DNA from: CAYPNF01 sp964411985
GTDB taxonomy: Bacteria > Verrucomicrobiota > Verrucomicrobiia > Limisphaerales > J093
Reading direction: 5' to 3'
Assembly: GCA_964411985.1 (NCBI GenBank)
Contig: CAYPNF010000010.1
Span: 1-64,000, forward strand
DNA length: 64,000 nucleotides
Positions 57,576 through 64,000 of the stretch are shown one piece after another. Below the pieces are notes generated by a model. It ran no database searches. It was not told where the DNA came from and saw nothing but the letters and a program-made list of their open reading frames with translations. A program made the position numbers and the translations under genes. Positions within the stretch are counted from its first letter, which is position 1. Every line of letters begins with the position of its first letter.

Positions 57576-60089
57576 ATGAAAAACCGTAGATTCTGGATTC
57601 TGGCAACCGTATTTGTGGTTGCTTGGGCCCTCTATTCGCTTTACCCGCCCACTCCCCGCGACCTCATTGACACTTTCGAGAAGAAGGCCGAGGCCACTGA
57701 TACCAACTTTACCGCCATCGTTGCGAAGGCACGTGCCCTCCAGAAGCAGAACTCCAACCAGCCTTTTGCGAATCTGATCGAGGCGACCGGGACCAACAAC
57801 CTGGCATATTACTTCCCTTCGTTGGTCGATGATGAGGATGCCGATATCAACCGCGGGATTCTCAATCGGGTTCAGACCCTTTCCGCTGGCAAGATCAAGC
57901 TTGGCCTCGATCTCCAGGGTGGCACCTCGTTCCTGGTTTCCATGGATACCACCAAGTTGGATGCCTCTGTGGACAAGAGTCACGCCGTGCAGCAGGCGGT
58001 GGAAGTGCTGCGCAAGCGCGTGGATCAGTTCGGTGTGGCCGAACCCATCATCCAGCCGGCGGGTGAGAACCGGATTCTGATTCAGCTGCCTGGGCTTTCC
58101 GAGGCCGCCAAGGATAGCGCCAAGAGCCAGATCCAGAAGGCAGCGTTCCTGGAGTTCCGTCTGGTGCATCCGGAGAGCGATACGCTGGTCCGCCAGGAGA
58201 TCGTCGAGCCTGGGTACGAGATCAAGTTGGAAAAGAAGCGCAAAAAAGGCCTGGATGGCGGTCAGAGGGCTTACCTTGTCAAGAAGGCCCCCGAGAAGGG
58301 GCTTACTGGGAAGTACGTCGAGCGTTCTCAGCCGTTCCCCGATCCGGTCACGGGAACGCCCAAGATCAGTCTTCGGTTCAAGTCAGAGGGAGCCTCCCTT
58401 TTCGGGGAGATCACCAGGGAAAACGTAGGCCGTCAATTGGCCATCATCCTGGACGGTGAACTCTATTCGGCTCCCAATATCAATGAGCCCATCCTCGGCG
58501 GGAGTTGCGAAATCTCGGGCAGTTTCGATTGGAAAGAAGCTTACGAGTTGGCCAATGTCCTTCAGAATCCCTTGGAAGCCCCGGTCCGGATCGAGGAAGA
58601 GCGCGGTGTGGATCCCTCTCTGGGTAAGGATTCCATTCAGAGCGGTGTGAAGTCTGCCGTGATCGGCACCGTGGGCGTCGCCCTTTTCATGCTCGTCTAT
58701 TATATGCTGTCCGGCTTGGTAGCAAATGTTGCTCTTTGCCTGAACATCATCATCCTGCTTGGGGTCATGTGCTCGGTCGGCACCACCCTCACCCTCCCCG
58801 GTATCGCGGGTATCGTGCTCACGATCGGTATGGCAGTCGACGCCAACGTCCTGATTTTTGAGCGTATCCGAGAGGAGGCGGAGGCGGGTAAATCGGTGCG
58901 TGGCGCGCTGTCCGCGGGTTATGACAAGGCCTTTAGCACGATTTTTGACTCGAACCTGACCACGCTCATCTCGTCCGTAATTCTGATCTTCATGGGGACG
59001 GGTCCAGTGAAAGGCTTCGGTGTCGCACTCACGATCGGTGTGAGCGTGAGTATGTTCACCGCCTTGGTGGTGACGCGCATGATCTTCGACTTCATGCTGG
59101 AGCGGGGCATGATCAAGTCCTTTAGTATGTTGCACCTGATCCGTGGTGCGAAGTTTGACTTCATGAAGTACGCCAAGGTCGCTTTTGCCGTTTCGTGGTC
59201 TCTGATCCTGGTCGGAAACGTCTGGGGGATTATGCGAGGCAAGGATGCACTCGGCGTCGATTTCCGCGGTGGCGATCTCCTTGGCCTGCGCTTCTCCCAG
59301 AAGGTGGATGTCGAGCAGTTGCGTAAGTCGTTGAGCGATGCGGGTCTGAAGGATACTTATATCCAGTACCAGAAGGATCTCGCGACCGGCTCGGAGACCC
59401 TCAAAGTCACAACAGAGACGGAGACCGGCAAGAAAGCCGAAAGCGTTCTTATGTCGAGTTTCCCGAATTCGAAGTTCGAGAGAATCTCGCTCGATACGGT
59501 GGGAGCTACGGTGGGAGCGGAGATTCAGAAAACGGCTCTGCTGGCCTCATTCCTTGCCTTGTTCGGTATCTTGGTCTACGTGGCGTTCCGGTACGAGTTT
59601 TCTTTCGCCGTGGGTGCCGTGGTGGCCATCATGCATGACATCCTGATGACTCTGGGATGGTTCTTCCTCTCGGGCCGTCAGTTGAGTGCTCCGATGGTCG
59701 CAGCGATTCTGACCATTATCGGATTCTCCATCAATGATACCATCGTGATCTTCGACCGTATTCGAGAGGACTTGAAACTTGGGTTGCGAGGGACCTTCAC
59801 GGAACTGATGAACCATGCGCTAAACCGAACGCTAAGCCGAACCATCATCACCTCTGGCACGGTCTTTATCGCCACCCTTTCGCTGTACCTCTTCGGTGGG
59901 GGAGTGATTAACGATTTTGCCTTCACCTTCCTGGTGGGTATCGTGACCGGCACCTACTCGAGTATCTATATCGCGAGTGCGTTGGTGCTCTGGTGGCACA
60001 AGGGTGAGCGTCCGCAAATCGGCGCCAAAACCAGTGCCGTCTCCGTTCAGGAAATGGAGGGAGGCACGACTTCTCCCAGCAAGGCCTGA
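57576..60089 (+). CDS. secDF: SecDF fusion protein, preprotein translocase proton-driven subunit
   Basis: 837 aa, SecD and SecF in one chain. Signature regions: IKLGLDLQGGTSFLVSMD (first periplasmic domain, SecD), IGMAVDANVLIFERIREE (SecD helix 4 Asp essential for proton transport), ALGVDFRGGDLLGLRFSQ (SecF periplasmic domain) and IGFSINDTIVIFDRIRED (SecF helix 4). About 12 transmembrane helices and two periplasmic domains. It pulls exported proteins through SecYEG using the proton gradient, in keeping with the many large secreted proteins in the window. Confidence 0.95.
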   Translation: MKNRRFWILATVFVVAWALYSLYPPTPRDLIDTFEKKAEATDTNFTAIVAKARALQKQNSNQPFANLIEATGTNNLAYYFPSLVDDEDADINRGILNRVQTLSAGKIKLGLDLQGGTSFLVSMDTTKLDASVDKSHAVQQAVEVLRKRVDQFGVAEPIIQPAGENRILIQLPGLSEAAKDSAKSQIQKAAFLEFRLVHPESDTLVRQEIVEPGYEIKLEKKRKKGLDGGQRAYLVKKAPEKGLTGKYVERSQPFPDPVTGTPKISLRFKSEGASLFGEITRENVGRQLAIILDGELYSAPNINEPILGGSCEISGSFDWKEAYELANVLQNPLEAPVRIEEERGVDPSLGKDSIQSGVKSAVIGTVGVALFMLVYYMLSGLVANVALCLNIIILLGVMCSVGTTLTLPGIAGIVLTIGMAVDANVLIFERIREEAEAGKSVRGALSAGYDKAFSTIFDSNLTTLISSVILIFMGTGPVKGFGVALTIGVSVSMFTALVVTRMIFDFMLERGMIKSFSMLHLIRGAKFDFMKYAKVAFAVSWSLILVGNVWGIMRGKDALGVDFRGGDLLGLRFSQKVDVEQLRKSLSDAGLKDTYIQYQKDLATGSETLKVTTETETGKKAESVLMSSFPNSKFERISLDTVGATVGAEIQKTALLASFLALFGILVYVAFRYEFSFAVGAVVAIMHDILMTLGWFFLSGRQLSAPMVAAILTIIGFSINDTIVIFDRIREDLKLGLRGTFTELMNHALNRTLSRTIITSGTVFIATLSLYLFGGGVINDFAFTFLVGIVTGTYSSIYIASALVLWWHKGERPQIGAKTSAVSVQEMEGGTTSPSKA

Positions 60090-60144
60090 TGTCTGTTAGG
60101 GGTATCTGGTCAGCCCGATACCTGTTTGACTTATTTTCACATGG

Positions 60145-60182
60145 AGGGGTTCCATTCCTGGAACCCCTTCTTCTTTCTTTCC
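60145..60182 (+). terminator. Intrinsic terminator after secDF
   Basis: AGGGGTTCC / GGAACCCCT, a perfect 9-bp stem with a 6-nt loop (60145-60168), is followed by TCTTCTTTCTTTCC. It closes the yajC-secDF transcript before pgm. Confidence 0.75.
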
Positions 60183-60270
60183 TCCTGTCTTGGTCTGCTC
60201 TAAGCTGGGTCGAATAAGAGGTACTTTGGGCGTTGTGCCCGGGCCTCGTTAGCCTTGAAGTATCGAGCCT

Positions 60271-61917
60271 ATGCCCATTCACCCACTCGCGGGCAAACCT
60301 GCCCCCAAGGACCTTCTCATTGATTCCAGCCGCCTCGAGCGCGAGTACTACGAGCGAAAGCCCGATCCGGCCAATGCCAATCAGTTGGTTGGTTTTGGGA
60401 CCAGCGGTCATCGCGGAACACCCTTGGATGGTTCCTTCACGGAGCAGCACATCCTGGCCATCACTCAGGCCATTTGTGAGTACCGCCATGCTCAGGGATA
60501 TGAGGGGCCGCTCTTCATGGGGAAGGATACGCACGCGGTTTCCTACGCCGCCGAACGCACTGCTTTGGAGGTCCTGGCCGCCAACAGTGTGTCCACCATC
60601 ATTCAAACCGGGGATGGCGTCACCCCCACGCCCGTGATCTCTCACGCGATCCTCGCTTACAATCGTGGCAGGAAAACTGGGCTCGCGGATGGCCTCGTCA
60701 TCACTCCGTCGCACAACCCGCCCGCCGATGGTGGGTTCAAGTACAACCCGCCTGAGGGAGGACCGGCCGATTCGCATATCACCAAGTGGATCCAGACTCG
60801 CGCCAATGAACTTCTGGTCAACGCGAACAACGGAGTGCGGCGTGTTTCGTACGAGTCAGCCCGTAAGTCTGCCTGTGTCCAGACAACTGATTTTGTTCCC
60901 GCCTACGTGGAGGACTTGGCATCTGTCATCGATTTCGACGTGATCCGGAATGCCGGGTTGCGCATCGGGGTCGACCCGTTGGGTGGCGCGGCCCTCTACT
61001 ACTGGGAGCCGATTGCCACCCGATATGGTCTCAACATCACCGTGGTGAACAAGAGTCTTGATCCCACCTTCCAATTCATGACGCTGGATCATGACGGGAA
61101 GATACGCATGGATTGCTCCAGCCCGTTCGCCATGGCGGGTTTGGTTGGATGGAAGGACCAGTTCGATATCGCCTGGGGCAACGATCCCGATGCGGATCGG
61201 CACGGTATCGTCACCAAGTCCGCAGGGTTGCTGAATCCAAACCATTATCTCAGCGTAGCCATCGATTACCTTTTACGGAATCGACCACAGTGGCCCGCAG
61301 CGTCCGCTGTGGCCAAGACCCTCGTCAGCAGCAGCATGATTGACCGGGTCGTCGCCAGCCTCGGCCGCAAGCTTTGCGAAGTGCCCGTCGGTTTCAAATT
61401 CCTCGCCCCCGGCCTCTACGACAGTTCCTTCTGCTTCGGTGGGGAAGAGAGCGCCGGTGCCAGTTTCCTGCGTCGCGACGGGACTGTATGGACCACTGAC
61501 AAGGATGGGCCGCTTCTGGGATTGCTTGCGGCGGAGATCACCGCCCGCACCGGCAAGGATCCCGGCGTTTATTACGCTTCGCTGACCCAGCGTTTTGGGA
61601 ATCCTTGCTACACCCGCATCGACACCCCTTCGTCACCGGAAGAGAAGAAGGCGCTTGGCCGGCTCTCTCCCGACGCGGTGCGCGCCGATGTTCTCGCGGG
61701 CGAAAAGATTGTCGCGCGGCTGACTCGGGCCCCTGGGAATAACGCGGAGATCGGCGGCCTGAAGGTGGTTTCGGAACAAGGTTGGTTCGCGGCTCGCCCC
61801 TCGGGTACCGAGAACATTTACAAGCTCTACGCGGAGAGCTTCCTTGGTCAAGCCCACCTCGAGCGGATTGTGAGTGAGGCGCGGGAGATCGTGGCGGCCT
61901 CGCTGCGCGCCGGATAG
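60271..61917 (+). CDS. pgm: Phosphoglucomutase (alpha-D-glucose 1-phosphate/6-phosphate)
   Basis: 548 aa, almost the length of E. coli Pgm (546). Motifs: GFGTSGHRGT (about 42-50), the phosphoserine loop T-P-S148-H-N-P-P, the metal loop GNDPDADRHGI, the sugar-specificity loop GGEESAG and the C-terminal phosphate-binding loop ARPSGTENIYKLY. It interconverts glucose 1- and 6-phosphate for glycogen and cell-envelope sugars. Preceded by the secDF terminator and followed by a convergent gene. Confidence 0.95.
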   Translation: MPIHPLAGKPAPKDLLIDSSRLEREYYERKPDPANANQLVGFGTSGHRGTPLDGSFTEQHILAITQAICEYRHAQGYEGPLFMGKDTHAVSYAAERTALEVLAANSVSTIIQTGDGVTPTPVISHAILAYNRGRKTGLADGLVITPSHNPPADGGFKYNPPEGGPADSHITKWIQTRANELLVNANNGVRRVSYESARKSACVQTTDFVPAYVEDLASVIDFDVIRNAGLRIGVDPLGGAALYYWEPIATRYGLNITVVNKSLDPTFQFMTLDHDGKIRMDCSSPFAMAGLVGWKDQFDIAWGNDPDADRHGIVTKSAGLLNPNHYLSVAIDYLLRNRPQWPAASAVAKTLVSSSMIDRVVASLGRKLCEVPVGFKFLAPGLYDSSFCFGGEESAGASFLRRDGTVWTTDKDGPLLGLLAAEITARTGKDPGVYYASLTQRFGNPCYTRIDTPSSPEEKKALGRLSPDAVRADVLAGEKIVARLTRAPGNNAEIGGLKVVSEQGWFAARPSGTENIYKLYAESFLGQAHLERIVSEAREIVAASLRAG

Positions 61918-61928
61918 ATAGATCAGCT

Positions 61929-61970
61929 CCCCTTGCGGAAGCCGGCCGAGCGGCAGGCTCTCCGCTGGGG
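61929..61970. terminator. Probable bidirectional hairpin between pgm and rbsD
   Basis: CCCC / GGGG, GCGGA / TCCGC and AGCC / GGCT form a discontinuous stem (61929-61943 with 61956-61970) in the 81-bp gap between convergent stops. There is no long T-run. Confidence 0.4.
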
Positions 61971-61998
61971 TAGGGTGTCTGCCTTGCGAAGTCGGTGA

Positions 61999-62388
61999 TT
62001 AGGCCGACTCGAGGATCATGTTGGCGTACTGTACCGTGTCGCCGGTGCGAATGAGGCCGATTGCGGCCGGGACTCGCTTCTTGAATTCCACGTGTTTTTC
62101 GTAAGCTACGGGAATTCCTTTCAAGGCTGAGGCGAAAGCGGCCTGGGTCTGTTTGGTGTTTTGTTCGAGAAACTCGCGTGCCATCCAAGCCTTCCCGAAA
62201 ACAAAATTGGGGCGAATCGCCTGAAGCACCTGAAGAACCGTTGGCAGATCGTCAACCAGCGAGATGTCCACCGTCTCAATCATCGGCCAGAACGGAAAAC
62301 CGCGGTCGGAGATCACCAGGGTGTTGGTGTGCCGAACACGGCTCAACAGATCATTGATTTGCGGGTTCAGAATGCCTGACTTGATCAT
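61999..62388 (-). CDS. rbsD: RbsD/FucU-family sugar pyranase (mutarotase)
   Basis: 129 aa. The catalytic features of RbsD are visible: His in RVRHTNTLVISD, Asp in the following S-D-R-G, His in YEKHVEFKKR and the Y-A-N-M-I-L motif near the C-terminus. It equilibrates pyranose and furanose forms of ribose (or fucose anomers) before phosphorylation. There are no ribose transporter or kinase genes nearby. It lies 18 bp downstream of the GltD-like gene on the same strand. Confidence 0.85.
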   Translation of the reverse strand: MIKSGILNPQINDLLSRVRHTNTLVISDRGFPFWPMIETVDISLVDDLPTVLQVLQAIRPNFVFGKAWMAREFLEQNTKQTQAAFASALKGIPVAYEKHVEFKKRVPAAIGLIRTGDTVQYANMILESA

Positions 62389-62406
62389 AAGTGGAGCTCT
62401 TGGGAA

Positions 62407-63843
62407 TCACACGGGCTGCGGCGACGACGCCGGTGTGAGCTGAGTCAGGTAGGCGTTAATGGCTTGGGCCGCAGTCTTTCCGTCACCCATTGCCAGAATC
62501 ACCGTGGCTGCGCCTCGCACAATGTCCCCTCCGGCAAACACGCCCGGGATGCTGGTCATTCCATTCCCGTCCACTTTGATCTGTCCTCGTCGGTCCAATT
62601 GCAGCTCGGGGCAGGTGGAAGTCAGCAAAGGGTTCGCACGGGAGCCGATCGATACCACAATGACATCGCAGTCAAAGACGAATTCGGATCCGGGGATCGG
62701 TTTGGGGGATCGGCGGCCAGAAGCATCGGGCTCGCCCAACTGCATTTGGATGCACTGCAGGCCCTTGACCCAGCCTTGATCGTCCGCCAGCACCTCTAGG
62801 GGAGCGCAGAGGAGTTTAAACTCAATCCCCTCCTGTTCGGCATGGTGAACCTCTTCAACCCGGGCAGGCATCTCCGCTTTCGTCCGCCGATAGACAATCG
62901 CCGACACTTCGGCACCCAGACGTTTCGCAGTGCGAGCCGCGTCCATGGCCACGTTGCCTCCGCCTACGACCGCTACTCGCTTTCCTACCAAAACCGGCGT
63001 GTCCGCTTGGGGAAACTGGTAGGCCGCCATCAGGTTTACGCGGGTCAGGTACTCGTTGGCCGAGTAGACGCCTTTCGCGTTTTCACCGGGCACGTTCATG
63101 AAGACGGGAAGACCCGCCCCGTTGGCCAGGAAGATCGCGTCAAACTGGGAGCGCAGCTCCTGGATCGTGTATGTCCTTCCCACCACGACGTTACACTCGA
63201 TCTTCACGCCGGACTCCTGAAGCCTCTGCACCTCGGCGCTGACAATCGATTTGGGAAGCCGGAATTCCGGGATACCGTAGAGCAGCACACCACCCGGTTC
63301 GTGCAACGCTTCGTAGACAGTGACGTCATGACCCTGCCTCACCAGTTCGCCGGCGGCCGTGAGCCCTGCTGGACCTGACCCAACCACGGCGACTTTCCTG
63401 CCAGTCGGCTTCACAGCTGCGGAAGATCCCTTGCTGTCGTTTCTCAGAGCCCAGTCGGCCACATAACGCTCCAAATGCCCAACCGCCACCGGTTCCCCTT
63501 TGACCCCACGCACACAGAGTTCCTCGCATTGGGTTTCCTGAGGACAGACCCTGCCCGTGATGGCGGGGAGCGCGTTGTCGCAAAACAGGCTGTTCACGGC
63601 GGCTTCCATGTTACCCTGGGCGACATAATCGATGAACTGCTTGATATTGACTCGGACGGGGCATCCAGCCACGCACTTCGGGTCCCGGCAAACCAGGCAC
63701 CGTTGGGCCTCCATCACGGCAATCTGCTCTGTGAAGCCCAGGTTGACTTCCTTGAAGTTGGCGGCTCGTTCTACCGCCACTTGTTCCGGCATGGCCTGAC
63801 GGTCAATCTTCAGGCGGTCCTTGATGGTCAAAGCTTCTTTCAC
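62407..63843 (-). CDS. NAD(P)H-dependent flavoprotein, GltD/NfnB/SudA family
   Basis: 478 aa from a GTG start. The N-terminal domain holds two cysteine groups for [4Fe-4S] clusters (RCLVCRDPKCVAGCPV; GRVCPQETQCEELCVRG). An FAD-binding VVGSGPAGLTAAG and an NAD(P)-binding VVGGGNVAMDAARTAKRLG follow, and the C-terminus has the FAGGDIVRGAATVILAMGDG signature. The layout fits the glutamate-synthase small subunit and equally the large subunit of NADH-dependent ferredoxin:NADP oxidoreductase. Neither a GltB nor an NfnA partner is inside the window, and only ~157 bp remain upstream, so the choice cannot be made. Confidence 0.85.
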   Translation of the reverse strand: MKEALTIKDRLKIDRQAMPEQVAVERAANFKEVNLGFTEQIAVMEAQRCLVCRDPKCVAGCPVRVNIKQFIDYVAQGNMEAAVNSLFCDNALPAITGRVCPQETQCEELCVRGVKGEPVAVGHLERYVADWALRNDSKGSSAAVKPTGRKVAVVGSGPAGLTAAGELVRQGHDVTVYEALHEPGGVLLYGIPEFRLPKSIVSAEVQRLQESGVKIECNVVVGRTYTIQELRSQFDAIFLANGAGLPVFMNVPGENAKGVYSANEYLTRVNLMAAYQFPQADTPVLVGKRVAVVGGGNVAMDAARTAKRLGAEVSAIVYRRTKAEMPARVEEVHHAEQEGIEFKLLCAPLEVLADDQGWVKGLQCIQMQLGEPDASGRRSPKPIPGSEFVFDCDVIVVSIGSRANPLLTSTCPELQLDRRGQIKVDGNGMTSIPGVFAGGDIVRGAATVILAMGDGKTAAQAINAYLTQLTPASSPQPV

Positions 63844-64000
63844 AGTCGTGGAGTCGTTGTAGGTGGAATGGATACGCTATTCTTGGTCAGGGAGGATCGT
63901 TCGGGTCTCCCCGGTCCGGTTATTTTGACCCTTGGCAGACGCCCAAGCCGATTCGGCAGGCCGCATCGAGAGATTCATTCGCGGACTTTTCGTGCTTCTT
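63844..64000. other. Window edge upstream of the GltD-like gene
   Basis: 157 bp with no clear gene. A minus-strand frame from the edge ends in TAA at about 63924-63926 and could be the tail of an upstream gene, but it is too short to judge. Confidence 0.3.

Overview
The window reads as a chromosomal segment of a Gram-negative, heterotrophic member of the Verrucomicrobiota, most likely a Limisphaerales/Pedosphaera-type lineage. This is inference from gene content: very large secreted CotH/lamin-tail proteins, secreted proteins ending in a '...RFYRV' C-terminal module, Tat-exported Gfo/Idh/MocA oxidoreductases, ASPIC/UnbV proteins, a GreA homologue with a very long N-terminal extension (known from other PVC bacteria such as chlamydiae), GH127/GH51/GH38-like glycosidases, and moderately high GC with short gene-to-gene overlaps. 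I found no rRNA, tRNA, CRISPR array, prophage or intact insertion sequence.

Region by region. 1-4.5 kb (minus): an efflux ABC ATPase (partial) and its HlyD adaptor, a hybrid PAS histidine kinase, and an aspartate-nucleophile alpha/beta hydrolase overlapping it by 8 nt. 4.8-20 kb: cell-surface or secreted proteins, namely a 970-aa protein with three copies of an unfamiliar domain joined by calcium-binding thrombospondin-type-3 repeats, a lipoprotein-like UnbV protein coupled to a TPR protein, a 2,299-aa CotH/lamin-tail protein carrying a fourth copy of the same unfamiliar domain, and a BspA-type leucine-rich-repeat protein. 20.5-25 kb: a Tat oxidoreductase, a GlmS-like SIS isomerase, and a regulatory operon of an STN-domain protein, an ECF-type sigma factor and a small membrane protein. 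25-35 kb: a GH127 glycosidase, a radical-SAM/PLP-enzyme pair, rsmB, the long GreA-like factor and an organophosphate-type MFS transporter. 35-38 kb: a tightly overlapped three-gene operon (CDP-alcohol phosphotransferase fused to a degenerate nucleotidyltransferase, a flippase-like membrane protein, a nucleotidyltransferase) that looks like a polar-lipid or inositol-phosphate head-group pathway. 38.1-41.5 kb: a decayed REP-associated transposase and a GH38-like glycosidase. 41.5-47.2 kb: a complete structural operon for a Hyd-2-like membrane-bound uptake [NiFe] hydrogenase in the order small subunit, ferredoxin, cytochrome-b-type anchor, large subunit, maturation protease. 47.4-55 kb: a secreted trimeric head/collagen-like/S74 self-cleaving protein with a small partner, then an arabinose-polymer operon of GH127 plus GH51. 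55.3-64 kb: housekeeping genes thrS, yajC, secDF, pgm, rbsD and a GltD/NfnB-type flavoprotein.

The points most worth following up are: the repeated ~180-residue domain shared by two neighbouring secreted proteins; a common C-terminal module on four secreted proteins; a cluster of short GCAG...CTGC palindromes and two ~27-nt imperfect inverted repeats in a window that also holds a decayed REP-type (Y1) transposase; a nested inverted repeat around the start of the hydrogenase operon; and the degenerate-plus-intact nucleotidyltransferase arrangement in the lipid head-group operon. All functional statements rest on reading motifs by eye; no database search was run.
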